A stretch of 64,000 nt of DNA from NCBI GenBank assembly GCA_030544215.1, contig JARZZO010000003.1:20531879-20595878 (forward strand), read 5' to 3'. The position numbers were made by a program, and so were the translations under genes. Each line of letters begins with the position of its first letter. The stretch's first letter is position 1. Shown in pieces: positions 10,269 through 20,693 of this stretch. Under the pieces are notes generated by a model. That model searched no databases. It saw only the letters and a list, made by a program, of their open reading frames with translations, and was not told the origin of the DNA. Source of the stretch: Zantedeschia hybrid cultivar. Lineage: Eukaryota; Streptophyta; Magnoliopsida; Alismatales; Araceae.

Positions 10269-12530
10269 TGATAAAGTGTTAAATTAATCATTTAAAGGCA
10301 ATCAAACGCATCATACTCACGTTTTTATCTGTAAAATAGCATGAAATGATAGATAATTGCGTACCAAGTCCAACGGTACCAATTTCGTCAAATTATGACT
10401 TAAAAATATTGTCATTTCATGTGATTAAAGGAGTATAGCGCATTTGCGATTTTTCGACAAAACCGAGACGAATTAAATAAATATAATGATATTTTTATGA
10501 TAATGTGCTAATTTATATTTATTTTATGTAAACAGGACATGTCGATGATGCAGTGCAACTAGTGGAGTTTCCGAAAATTTGGGGGAAATCTAGTGTTCGG
10601 ATTTCAATAAATTCGACTAAAGTAGGGGTAAAAATGCAATTTGATGTCCTAATATTGCTCTGATTCCTTCTTTCTCTGGAGTTTCCCAAAACCCTCTATT
10701 TCCTTCCTTCTCTCCAATTTCCCAACCACATCCCTTCCTTTCTTTATTTTAAAAACCCTCTCTCTCTCCTTTTAGAAATTCTCTCTCCAATTCTGAATCC
10801 TCTTCCTTCTCCAGTTTCATCTTCCTCTCCTTTAATCCCTCTCTTCCTCCCAGCCGCAGCAGCCTCCCACGTTCCTTCTCCTCTTCCAACCTCTCCCACA
10901 CCCCCTCTCTCCTTCGGATTCTCCTCTCTTATATAATCTTTCTCTCCCACAGCCCCTACTCTCCTCCTTCTCCAATTCCCAGCAGCATCTTAGCCCTCTC
11001 TCTTCACGGTTTTCTCTTCCTCCCTCTCTCTTCAGTTTCTCCTCCTCCTCTCCCTCGGTTTCCAACTTCTTCCTTCACAGATCTCTCTCTCGGTCTCTTT
11101 CTCTCCCTTAGTTCTCTCCCTCAGTTCTCCTTCACCGATTCTCAGCCTCTCCCGCATCCCTCTCTTCTTCTCCTTTTCCAACTCCTCTCCAGCAGCCCTC
11201 TCTCCCGGCAGCTTCTCTCTCGTTCCCTCCACATCTCTCCTCTCTCTCGTTTTCTTCTCCTCTCTCTCTCTCGGTTTTCCCAGCAACTTCTCTGCCTCCC
11301 TCTCTTCTCTCTTCTCTGCCTCCCTCTCTCTTCTCTTCTCTCTCCCCACCAGCACAACCTGCAAGAACCAACACCTCCTGCAAACACCCGACGGCCCCCA
11401 CGCTGCAACCACACCTGAAGCTATTCAAGTCTGCTGAAGCCCGGCAGCACCATCAACCTGCCAGCGTTCACAGCAGCCCTCCAACCGCACCAAGTCGGTG
11501 TGCCCAGCACCTCCATGTGCGCTTGAAGCCTGTTGCAAAGCTGGCTTCCTCCTACTCGCCTCCGTGTCTGCATGCCGCCAGCACTTGTCCACGACCAGCA
11601 CCGCCGGTCTCCAGGCACGTCCAAGCTCTCCTCCTGCAAGCGGTTGTACCTCCACGTCCGCTTGAAGCCACCGACGACCTGCAGCACCAGCAGAAGCACC
11701 ACGCGTTGTCGGCAAGCTTCTCCACCGCACCTCCACGTGCATGCATGCACGGATGGCTCCTCCAAGCTTCTCCACGCGCCAGCATCCCACCGCCCACATC
11801 TGCAAGCAACCGACCAGCAGCAACAGCACCTTCACGGCAACCTCCAAGCAGCAGCTCCAACACCCCTTCCACCAATTCCACGCAGCAGCCAGCAGCTTCT
11901 AAGCAATCCTTCCACTCAGCTGCTTCCTCCAGCGCCTGTTCCTGCTGCATCTGAAGCGCCGGTCCACTGCGCCACCCTCCTTTCCTTCGTGGTCCACTGC
12001 GCCACAAGTCCCCCACAGAAGCTGCAATGCTGTTATTCTGTTCTTTCTCTCCCCATTAGTGTAGAATTAGTTTAATTGTTTAGGATTAATTAGTTATTAT
12101 TTGATGTTTAGTTATTTAGTTTAATTAAAACATAAAGTGTGTAATTTGTTTCATAATTTTTAGATAATTCATGTTTTACACATAGTTAAATAACAGTTTC
12201 TTTGATATTTTTTTTAGTTGTGCTTGTTTTCCTTATATGCTTGTGTTTAATTTTTGAAAAAGAAAAAAAAGAATTTGTTTAGTTTACGCAATTATATTTT
12301 TAAGTAGCATTAGTTAATTGAGTTTTAGTTTAATTAAGTAATTAGTTCACTTAAATTCTCAACTTTTTAGACTAACTAAATTTCAAAGTTTTCAAAATTA
12401 AAATTTTATCTCCCTGTGGATCGACTCGGACTCACCATTATTAATTTTCAAAATTGAATTTGAGTGAGCCGAATAAATTTAGATTCAACGTTCTCATGAG
12501 TGTTTAACGACGCACAATTTGGAATGATCA
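10269..12530 (+). repeat. 3' LTR of GypA (about 2.26 kb)
   Basis: It runs from TGATAAAG to AATGATCA, giving short inverted ends TGAT/ATCA. It contains a long CT-rich low-complexity tract (about 10660-11350), a GC-richer segment with meaningless frames on both strands (11400-12070), and an AT-rich end with CTCCCTGTGGATCGACTCGG (12411-12430), a phrase typical of the downstream end of Athila/Tat-type LTRs. The right border is supported by the resumption of CopC sequence alignable with CopD. Confidence 0.7.
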
Positions 12531-12569
12531 TCCACCATCGTTATAGTCATAGGATTCGAATCACTTTAG

Positions 12570-12886
12570 GCAGGTTTGTTATGCTATCCACAAGGCCTGC
12601 TTAATTGAGAGGAGAAACAGTGGCTATGGCATTAGATGCCTATATGATCGGGGTAGAGGAACCATGTAGCTTTGTTGTGCTATCCACAAGGGTTGCATGC
12701 AAATCTATACTCGTCGCGTAATGATGGTTAGCTTAGATCAGAATTAGTAGTTTGTTGTGTTATCCACAAGGCCATTAAATCTCTGGGGACCGAAGCTATG
12801 ATCAGATATTGCAAGGAGTTACAAGTCTCATGAGTTGGGTGCTCTTTGATTGTATTACAGTTTGTTGTTCTATCCACAAGACTGTA
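12570..12886 (+). repeat. Four constant-loop hairpins in the CopC leader
   Basis: Stems are GCAGG/CCTGC (12570-12574/12596-12600), CATGTAGC with GTTGCATG (12663-12670/12692-12699), TTAGTAG with CCATTAA (12744-12750/12772-12778) and TACAG/CTGTA (12856-12860/12882-12886). Each encloses a 21-nt loop with the core TGCTATCCACAAG, changed at one or two positions in some copies. The second stem has two G-U wobbles in the sense RNA, the third one wobble and one A-C mismatch. Inside the loop TTGTG and CACAA can pair as an inner stem. Confidence 0.85.
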
Positions 12887-12910
12887 GTGCAAGTCATTGA
12901 GATTCTGATC

Positions 12911-12981
12911 CCCACTAGGAGACTGTCGGCGTCTCCCGTTCTGTATAACTGAGGGTTATACAGTCCGTCGAAAATTAGTGG
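12911..12981 (+). other. Three-way-junction fold in the CopC leader
   Basis: Closing stem CCACTA/TAGTGG (12912-12917/12976-12981), hairpin GGAGAC/GTCTCC (12918-12923/12931-12936) with a 7-nt loop, and a 9-bp hairpin CTGTATAAC/GTTATACAG (12941-12949/12955-12963) with loop TGAGG. CopD has the same fold with all three stems perfect (46752-46823, minus). It ends about 90 bases before the gag ATG. Confidence 0.8.
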
Positions 12982-13072
12982 AAGTTAAACTTGAACAAAA
13001 GACCATGTCTTGTTTTAAAATTAATAATTGAACATATGCTAAATAGATTTTACTTATCTCTTGTAGGGAATT

Positions 13073-13405
13073 ATGTCGTCGAATAATCCACTATGTGGCA
13101 TACTTGATGCCCTTTTGACTTACCTGAACTATTCGGATTGGTTCAGAAACCTGAAGAATGTCTTCAGATCTGAACATATTGACTTTGTCCCTAGAGCTAA
13201 TCCTCCTGCTGAATCGGCACTAGATGCCCCTGAAGCCGAGATGATAGCTAACGATAAAAGATCGAAGGACAAAGGCAAAAGAGTAGTAAAGGGTGACTGC
13301 TTCTATTATAAGCAGTATGGTCACTGGAAGAGGAACTGTAAGGAGTTCCTCAACGATAAAGCTCATAGAAAGGTGAAGCTGTCTGAATCTTCAGATATCT
13401 ATATG
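13073..13405 (+). pseudogene. CopC gag with the central domain missing
   Basis: ATG at 13073 opens a frame whose first 35 residues look like a copia gag N-terminus (W-F-R-N-L-K near residue 25). The frame then jumps directly to the basic tail and zinc knuckle: the roughly 200-residue central UBN2-type gag domain is absent. The knuckle (13306-13347) reads C-F-Y-Y-K-Q-Y-G-H-W-K-R-N-C, with tyrosine where the second cysteine should be. CopD has exactly the same deletion and the same Cys-to-Tyr change, so both defects predate the two insertions. Such a protein is unlikely to form particles; complementation by a full-length gag is inferred. Confidence 0.8.
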
Positions 13406-13860
13406 ATAGATATCAACTTGTCAGTAAGAGATTCCACATCTTGGGTATTAGATACCAGATGTGCTTCTCATATCTGCCATGATGTGCAGATGTTGACAAG
13501 TAAGCGCAAGCTGAGACAAGGCGAGGTGGAATTGAGGCTAGGAAACGGCACAAAAGTTGCGGCGATTGCTGTTGGGACAGCAAACCTCAGGCTTCCATCA
13601 GAAGACGCCTTACTATTAGAGGATTGTTATTATGTTCCTAGCATAATGTTTCTAGCATAATAAAGAACATCATATCAATATCTTGTTTGGACAAGATAGG
13701 ATATAGGTTGACTATTGAGAATAGAAGTTGTTTGATTTATTGTGATAATAAATCAATAACTTCGGCATCTTTGGTCAACGGTCTATATCTCTTAGATGTT
13801 TCTTATTACAATCTTCAAATTGATAATGCTCTTAAGAAGAGCAAGAATTGTGTGAACCAA
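13406..13860 (+). pseudogene. CopC protease region
   Basis: Continues from gag in frame. The aspartic protease site reads L-D-T-R-C-A-S-H near 13447-13470; the glycine of the D-T-G triad is replaced by arginine, whereas CopD keeps D-T-G. Near 13645 a short duplication of TTCCTAGCATAATG shifts the frame relative to CopD. The remainder (to 13860) aligns with the segment linking protease to the integrase zinc finger. Confidence 0.8.
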
Positions 13861-15030
13861 ACCTACATGTGACATTGTAGACTTGGGCACATTGGCGAAA
13901 GCAGGTTGCAAAAGTTGCACAAGCATGGTTACTTAACAACATTCGATTACAAATCGTTTGCAACATGTGAATCCTTCCTTATGGGAAAGATGGCAAGATC
14001 TCCATTTATTGGACATGGAGAACGTACCAAGGACATTCTGGAACTAATACATTCGGATGTATGTGGTCCTATGTCCACCCAAGCCAAAGATGGTTACTCA
14101 TACTTCATCACGTTCACCGATGACTTCTCAAGATTCGGCTATGTGTACTTAATGAAGTACAAGTCGGAAGCAATTGAAAAGTTCAAGGAGTTCAAGAATA
14201 AGGTAGAGAAACAGTTAGGAAAAAGTATTAAAACTCTTCGATCATATCGAGGAGGAGAATACTTGAGTACTAATTTCACATAATTCTTAAACGATAATGG
14301 TATCCTTTCTAAGCTAACCCCTCCATATACACCACAGATGAATGGTTTATCAGAAAGGAAGAATCGCACCTTGTTGGACATGGTGCGATCCATAATGAGC
14401 TTTTCGGGATTACCAGTGTCCCTCTGGGGGTATGCTCTAGAGTCAGCGGCATACCTACTGAACAGAGTACCCAGCAAGTCTGTGGCCTCTACTCCATATG
14501 AGATATGGAAAGGCAGAAAACCAGAATTTAAACATGTTAAAGTCTGGGGTTGCCCTGCTCATGTAAAGAGGCATGATCCAGACAAGCTAGAATCACGAAC
14601 TAATAAATGCAGGTTTGTGGGATATCCAAAGGAAACCTTTGGATACTATTTTTACCATCCTGGTGAACAAAAGGTGTTTGTCACCAAAAAAGTTGTATTC
14701 CTAGAAGAGGAATACCTTCTCCAGGAGGACAGTGGTAGTATAATAGTACTGGAAGAGGTTCCAGATCCCCAAACAGTTGCATTATCATCAGATGAGATAT
14801 CAGTTCCTGAATCTTTTCAGGTACACACACATGAGCCTCGCAGATCTGGTAGATTACCTAGAGTACCCGAACGATATGTGGGACATATCGCTGAGGATGA
14901 GTCTAAGGTAGAATATAATGAGGATGATGATCCTAAAAGCTACCAGGAGGCCATAGAAGGCCCAGAAGCCGAGAAATGGCGAGAAGCCATGAACTCAGAA
15001 ATCCAGTCCATGTACACCAACCAAGTTTAG
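13861..15030 (+). pseudogene. CopC integrase region
   Basis: The H-H-C-C zinc finger (13870-13985, C-R-L-G-H...C-E-S-F, final cysteine replaced by phenylalanine) is followed by the integrase core: H-S-D-V-C-G-P (14053 onward), then R-S-Y-R-G-G-E-Y near 14240, where the second catalytic aspartate is tyrosine (CopD: R-L-D-R-G-G-E-Y), then N-G-L-S-E-R (14341 onward) with the catalytic glutamate. In-frame stops are TGA at 13870 (Trp in CopD), TAA at 14281 (Gln in CopD) and TAG at 15028 (Trp in CopD). The C-terminal part (14470-14890) resembles the usual copia integrase tail. Confidence 0.85.
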
Positions 15031-16500
15031 AATTTGGAGGACTTGCCCGAAGGTATTGTACCCATCGGTTGCAAGTGGATCTTTAAGAGAAAGATCGGTG
15101 CTGATGGACGGATCGACACTTATAAGGAAAGGTTGGTGGCAAAGGGATATCGTCAAAGGCAAGGAATTGACTATGACGAGACTTCCTCACCAGTTGTCAT
15201 GATAAAGTCGATCAGAATTCTACTCGCCATTGCTACACATTTTGATTATGAAATCTGGCAGACGAATGTGAAGACTGCCTTCCTCAATGGTAACCTTGAG
15301 GAAGAGGTGTATATGATACAACCAGAATGTTTCACATCAAAAGAATTTCCAGATAAAGTGTGCAAGCTTCAGAGGTCCATTTATGGACTGAAGCAAGCTT
15401 CTCGGAGCTGGAACATAAGATTTGACGAGGCTGTCAAGTCTTATAACTTCATTAAGAATGAACATGAGCCTTGTGTGTACAGGAAGACCAGTAGGAGCGC
15501 AGTCACCTTCTTAGTTCTTTACGTAGATGACATACTACTCATTGGGAATGATGTAGCTATGATGTCATCAGTAAAGATCTGGCTGTCGAAAAAAAAAAAA
15601 AACTTCTCTATGAAGGATTTGGGAGAAGCATCCTACGTATTGGGAATACGGATCCATAGAGATAGATCAAATAGGATGCTTGGAATGACCCAATCCTTGT
15701 ACATAGATACCATAGTCAAAAGGTTTAACATGGAAAATTTCAAGAGAGGTCTCATACCGATGAGACATGGAATTAGTCCCTCAAAGGAGCAGTCTCCTAA
15801 GACTCCTAATGAGAGGCCATTCATGGATAGAATACCCTATGCCTCTGCCATAGGATCATCATGTATGTCATGCTATGTACACGGCCTAATGTTGCATTTG
15901 CTCTAAGTGTTACGAGCAGATTTCAGGCTGATCCAGGCGAAGAGCACTGGAAGGCAATGAAATGTATCCTTAAGTACTTAAAAAGAACTAAGGATATGTT
16001 TCTTGTCTATGGAGGAGGTGACTTGAAACTGCGAGGCTACACTGACTCGAGTTTCCAGTTAAATCCAGATGACAGCAAATCTACATCTGCATTCGTGTTT
16101 ACTTTGAACGGAGGCGCAGTGTGCCGGAAGAGTTCCAAGCAAGTAACCACTGCAGATTCGACGACTGAAGCTGAGTACATCGTTGCAGCTGAAGCCGCCA
16201 AGGAAGCAGTGTGGTTGAAGAAATTCATCACCGACCTCGGCGTAGTTCCCAGCATCTCTGAGCCTGTTCTGCTATTGTGTGACAACAATGGAGCATTTGC
16301 ACAAGTGAAAGAGCCGCAGTCTCATCAGAAATCAAAGCATATTCTGAGATGCTTTCATCTTATCAGAGAGATCATGTCCAGGGAGATGTAGTAGTGGAAA
16401 GAGCTCCATCTGTCGACCATGTAGCAGATCCACTGACTAAGCCGTTGGCTCAAATTGTGTTTGAGCATCACCTAAAGGCTATAGGCTTATTGTATAAAGG
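15031..16500 (+). pseudogene. CopC reverse transcriptase and RNase H region
   Basis: Copia-type RT with C-K-W-I-F-K-R-K near 15070, K-T-A-F-L-N-G (15271 onward), Y-G-L-K-Q-A-S (15385) and the catalytic Y-V-D-D near 15520. A run of A at 15588-15600 adds lysines before the thumb region. A small insertion at 15860 shifts the frame into the RNase H part, where A-D-S-T-T-E-A-E-Y (16150) and C-D-N-N (16280) are seen. A TAG stop lies at 16389, and the last relics (K-P-L-A-Q-I) run to about 16460. CopD is the closest relative in the window. Confidence 0.85.
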
Positions 16501-16527
16501 TGATTGGCTTTAGTCCAAGTGAGAGAT

Positions 16528-18068
16528 TGTTAGTTTTATGTGGCCTACAAGCCAATCTGACTATGTAAATCTCGTTCATTTATTAATATAATGGCATACT
16601 ATTCATTATGTGTAAATCGCATTAATTCTCGTTTCATAATTAAGTTCATGAATATGTGCTATAGTGATCAGATTATGATGAGATCATACTAATGAGACTG
16701 ATCACTTAAACACACATATTCTTAATCGTTCCTAGTCGGAGGATATCTGAGAAGGACATCGGATCTCCAGTTAGACTAGTACATATTACTCCTGCTCATA
16801 TGATGAGGGTGACTGATCTCATAAGTCACTTGTGTGGAGACACTAAAGTGAATCTGTAGGTGCTCATTGGAGAATGAGTTCACTGAACTGATCCGACTGA
16901 ATCGCTGGATGGTATTGTACCTCACTGTCAACCAGCTTGATTCTATTGTCGCAGTTGTGTGGATGGTCCTCGGACCTGAGACACCAAGGACACCTTGTCG
17001 GTGGACTTCTGTGCTTTGACCTTGGTCTACGAATCTCTAGCCACGGGATTCTAAAACGCCAAACATTGGGTACAGCGGAATACTGTTGAAGGGAATTGTG
17101 TGTCAATAAGGAATCATTCGTTCTTGATACTTAGAGAGAGAATGCTCTAGGAAGGATGCGCGGAAGTCTCTGGCCAGGGCGGACGATAATATCAGGAAAG
17201 GAGTTTTCCGATAATGATCAGCGGCATCCAATCCAAGTGAGTCGACCGGTGAGGGTTTGACAGCACGCCATACCCTGAGTTGACTCGAGAGCATTGTACG
17301 AATGAAGGATTATATCCACGCGGTAACTATCGGCGGAAAGGTTCCAAGAGTGGGTTAACCCCGATACCTTCCGGGTTTACGCGGTGTTGCTTGGCACCCA
17401 ACGTGATCGGAGGCCCAGTCGAATTCGATGTACGACATCAATTCGATTGATTAATTAAATAATAAAGGGTTATTAATTGATTAATAAAGCCAATAAGGAG
17501 TCACTAGGCTTGTTGGGCCATTAACTAGACTGGTAATTGGGCCTAGAGGGTCACACGCAAATGATTCTCAAGGCGATGGATAAATAAGTGGGTTTTATAC
17601 AAATCGGGGGTTTTTATGAAAAACCGCGCGATTAGTATAAAACATAGTGAACGGGCTGAGCAGGCCAAGCTGTTGCTAACCCTAGCCGCCCCTCCTCTGT
17701 TTCTCTCTCTCTCTGGCATCCAGACATATCCAGATCTGCTCTGCCGCTTCTCCGAATCCCGTTCGACGGGAAATTGTCCGCGCGTTGCAGCGATCGTTGC
17801 GGCGACCGGCGGAGGTTTCGTGGGCTGCGAAAAACGAGGAACGTGAGGATATCCGTCGTGAGGAGGATCGCGTAGACTTCGCTAGAGGCCGGGCGCTTGC
17901 GTGGCTTATGGTGTCGCACCGATGGAACCGAACGGTTGCGGATTCGAATCCACACACGGTGAGAATCGATTATCCGATAATCGTAGTTTTAGTTTTTCAA
18001 AACGGGAACGGATCTTCGTTTTTATTTTCCGCTGCGCGTGAGATCCGGAGAAACCCGAGAACCCAACA
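16528..18068 (+). repeat. 3' LTR of CopC (1541 bp)
   Basis: It begins TGTTAG after the polypurine tract (AAGTGAGAGAT, 16517-16527) and ends ACCCAACA. It matches both CopD LTRs (complement) throughout and the CopA/CopB LTRs over most of its length. A putative TATA box, TATAAAA, is at 17636-17642. The near-palindrome GCGGATTCGAATCC is near 17938-17951. Confidence 0.95.
17636..17642 (+). promoter_or_regulatory. Putative TATA box of the CopC LTR
   Basis: TATAAAA occurs about 430 bp before the LTR end, at the place where CopA/CopB have TATATATA. CopD keeps it in both LTRs (minus strand, 49905-49911 in the 5' LTR). Function is inferred. Confidence 0.5.
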
Positions 18069-18915
18069 GAGGTCTCCTCAATGATGACTTGGGAGAAGGT
18101 TGAGGATTGGACGTTTTTTTTTTTTTTTGGAATTTTCATTAGTCATAAAGCAGGAGCGGATCTGGGGAAGCGATGGAGAAGAGACATATAAAGAAGAGAA
18201 TGGCACCAGGGCCAGAGGATTTGGGGGATCATACAGCAATATGTCCCAGATTATATCATGGATCTCCTCGAGGTTGAGGGGAGTCCGAGAGAAGAAATCC
18301 CATGGGGATAGAGTAATCAGAATGGGCAGTGCCCTTAGAATGTCCTCAATGATCACTCTGGCCCAAGTCGAAGCCAACAACAGTGTTCTAAAAATAGTAT
18401 GGAGGGTGAAGACATGGGAGGGGTATGTGGCCAACCAAAGATGGTCGTAGTCAAGCCTTCTTCATAGGGGTCATCAGGTTCCCCTTCATCAGTTTCTTCA
18501 TCAACAGAATTCTCTTATCAATGATAGAGCCAGGCCCTTCAATCAACTCCTCCATCAATGGCGGCGATTTGGGTTCTATGGGATGGAGGAAGAGCATGTT
18601 CAGAGCAATGTATAAGTCCCACATGTCAAACCAACGATACCACTCGCATTTCGGGTCATGGAACTTTCTTCTCTTCAAAGGCCGCAAAGCCTCTAGGGTT
18701 TGGTAGGTGAGCAGGGGTGCATAGTGTCTGGCTAAATCTCTCTCATATACATCATGCCAATCAAAAGATGAGGTGACTACTACTGTATTGTCACCTCCAT
18801 GCTGGATGACGGGACCCTTGACAAAATGAGTGGACAATTTCCATATTAATGGGTCCCGATTTTCTTCGCGCGGTGTCATCATGGTCTTCAACACCCTATG
18901 TCCCCCTTCATTTTT
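18069..18915 (-). pseudogene. T1 protease-RT spacer
   Basis: Two adjoining minus-strand frames (18894-18451 and 18434-18078) lie downstream of the G-patch. They are rich in Leu/Pro/Trp with a charged start, and I recognise no catalytic motif. Position suggests the poorly conserved spacer that Tat/Ogre-type elements carry before RT, possibly including its N-terminal extension. The T15 run near 18116-18130 and the cut by CopC at 18069 mark its end. Confidence 0.45.
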
Positions 18916-18917
18916 CT

Positions 18918-19055
18918 CCTACTGTATTATGTCATGTCTTACCTTCTTAGGTCTGTAACCCATGCCACTTCCTGGTATAATTCTCCCGACCTTCATAGGC
19001 TTGAGACTTCCTTGTAATTGTGTCCCTAATCCCTTCCCAGGTTGATACCCTATCT
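18918..19055 (-). pseudogene. T1 G-patch motif
   Basis: One minus-strand frame reads K-I-G-Y-Q-P-G-K-G-L-G-T-Q-L-Q-G and then ...G-S-G-M-G-Y, the glycine-spaced pattern of a G-patch, an RNA-interaction module found in pol of some plant Tat/Ogre elements and of betaretroviruses. It lies directly after the protease. It is out of frame with its neighbours because of decay. Confidence 0.65.
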
Positions 19056-19071
19056 TCATCATGATGTGCCA

Positions 19072-19745
19072 TCATGGGGTATTCATGAATTTGCCCCGCG
19101 TCATCGCACCTAATGGATATGAGGAGGGTGTGGTGGACTTCAACGGATCTATCGAAGGAAGGTAAGTTTCCAGGAGATACATAATAGGTTTTTGAACAGG
19201 TGTTGCAGCATGAGTGGGATTGACGGTGAAGGTATGAGTAGCAGTGAGGATCGGCATGCTAGTGACTTTGACGATACGGTCCTTGTAAGGAAATCTGAGG
19301 CATTGATGATTAGTATAAAGAATAGCCTCAAGGAGTTTGATGTAAGGGCGACTGAGAATGCCTTTTAAGGAGGAATCTATCTCAAGAACGTGGAATTCAA
19401 CCTCTAGATGATAGATGGGGCCTAACTCTACCTTAAGGTAGACCATGCCCAGCGGGAATCGAGTGGTGTTATCATAGGCAGTCACAGAGATCGTAGAGGG
19501 CAGCAACTTTTCCTTTGACACGCCACATAGTTCTAATGTTCGTGCAGTAGTACATTGATAGAGGCTCCCGTGTCTACCAGACATGTATCAATGGCCTTTC
19601 GACAAATATTCACTATAATACTTAAGGCCATACCTTGCGCTGCCAGGGGTGACAACTCAGAGGTATGAAATGATATGGATGGTTGATCACTCTGTGGTAC
19701 CAACGCAGCGGCAATTTTCTCCACTAGCACACCTTCATTCACCAT
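19072..19745 (-). pseudogene. T1 retroviral-type aspartic protease
   Basis: The catalytic L-V-D-T-G-A-S-I-N-V-L lies near 19546-19581. The frame then shifts by one, and the rest continues to 19072 with G-I-L-S-R-P-Y-I (I-L-G-R-P-W in working relatives) near 19345 and a Q-C-L-R-F-P segment. Order and motifs fit a gypsy Tat-type protease. The frameshift directly after the active site makes it non-functional. Confidence 0.8.
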
Positions 19746-20590
19746 TACTCTCTACAGGTATTTCATTAACGCTTCTTGGTATGTCTTGGACCTCTTAATT
19801 AATTCCAACACAGAGATGCATGTGAGTTTTGTCAAGGTGCTTTAGTAGGTCATACTGAGTGACTGGTGTGCTGTCTTTATTCTTTTGTTCTTCTGACAAC
19901 TAAGGGAGACTTTCCTGTGCAACTTAGTGAGGAAACACTTTGTTAAAGATTCTGTTGCTCCAGAGCACCAAGGGTTGCGGCTTAGTTGCAGGGGGTGATG
20001 GTAGGGCTATAACAGTCACAGGCTTGGTTATCAGGGGTTTGGAAGGCATAAGGTGATGGTATGAAGCAACAAGTGGGGGTTGTGGAACACATATGAGTGG
20101 TTTGATGAGTTAAAGGATGTCATGATTGGATGGCGTAGGGAACGGGATGCGAAGTAGGGGTTTAGATGGCATGATGTGGTAGTGGATAGGTGATGGGTTA
20201 TTTGGTAGGGGCAGGGGTCTTGGGATGACGAACAGGGGTCTGACAGTTGATGGTGACAGCATGGAGATGGTGGGTATGGTAGGATTTGGTTTCATGGGTT
20301 GTGGTGGTGGAGTGGATGTTGGTTGGTTGGGGAAGGGCGATGGCTTTGGTGTAGGTCTGGTGATGCGAATGATGGTGCATGGTGGTTTGGGGGAGGCATC
20401 AAGCACATGGACAGTGGAGTATACAGAGGATGATTCTTCTATCTTTCAATGTTGGCCCTGACAGGCTGTTGGTGAGGATGGGGGCCATTTGGTTGGGGTG
20501 CTTCATTAGTGAATTTTGGACACTGCCCATGTTCGGCTGCTGTGGTGCCGCTCGTTGGGCAGGTGCTCTCTGAACTTGCTGTTGCGGTTG
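19746..20590 (-). pseudogene. T1 gag C-terminal Pro/His/Thr-rich linker
   Basis: On the minus strand the frames are low-complexity, with many Pro, Thr, Ser and His, and a poly-Gln tract at the upstream end (about 20590-20615). This is the usual variable linker between gag and protease. It is broken by stops and no domain is recognised. Confidence 0.5.
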
Positions 20591-20693
20591 CTATTGTTGT
20601 TGTTGTTGCTGATGCCTCTTGGCTTTCAAAACCGTGATGTACTTATGCATCTCCTCCCAATCAATCTCACCTTGATCTTTGAGATCATGGATG
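20591..20693 (-). pseudogene. T1 gag, segment downstream of the CopB insertion
   Basis: The frame resumes on the far side of CopB with a segment H-D-L-K-D-Q-G-E-I-D-W and runs into poly-Gln. Together with the segment ending at 29949 it forms a C-x-F-H-x-S-L-G-H-like metal-binding pattern followed by a helix, as is usual in Tat-type gag. The 5 bp GGATG occur on both sides of CopB (20689-20693 and 29944-29948). Confidence 0.7.

Larger units (their letters stand above)
7272..12530 (+). mobile_element. GypA: Athila-like gag-only gypsy element, 3' part
   Basis: The right part of a Ty3/gypsy-type element that encodes a gag/protease-like frame but no reverse transcriptase or integrase before its 3' LTR, as in terminal-repeat-with-gag (TR-GAG) elements. 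The frame is followed by a long untranslated region with a GTTGGGAGGCAACCCAA block (9115-9131) of a kind I associate with Athila-like elements, then a G-rich polypurine tract and a 2.26-kb LTR. It sits inside CopC. The base run after its end, TCCAC (12531-12535), is also the uninterrupted sequence in CopD (complement, near 47201), which gives the presumed target duplication. Its left part, beyond the CopA insertion, is outside the window. Confidence 0.75.
12531..18068 (+). mobile_element. CopC: copia element, in-window 3' part
   Basis: Sequence alignable to the complement of CopD starts at 12531 in the leader, immediately after GypA, and continues through leader hairpins, gag, pol, polypurine tract (to 16527) and a 3' LTR ending at 18068. 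The 5' LTR and primer site lie beyond the nested insertions, off the left edge. The following five bases, GAGGT (18069-18073), should be one copy of its target duplication in the T1 element. Coding regions carry several stops and frameshifts. Confidence 0.9.

Noticed and set aside
10660..12075. Frames in the CT-rich and Pro/Ser/Thr-rich part of the GypA LTR
   Set aside because: Low-complexity sequence gives long frames on both strands; position is inside an LTR.
18116..18130. Poly-T tract as the tail of a LINE or processed pseudogene
   Set aside because: No RT of LINE type, no target duplication around it, and T1 sequence is continuous on the other side.
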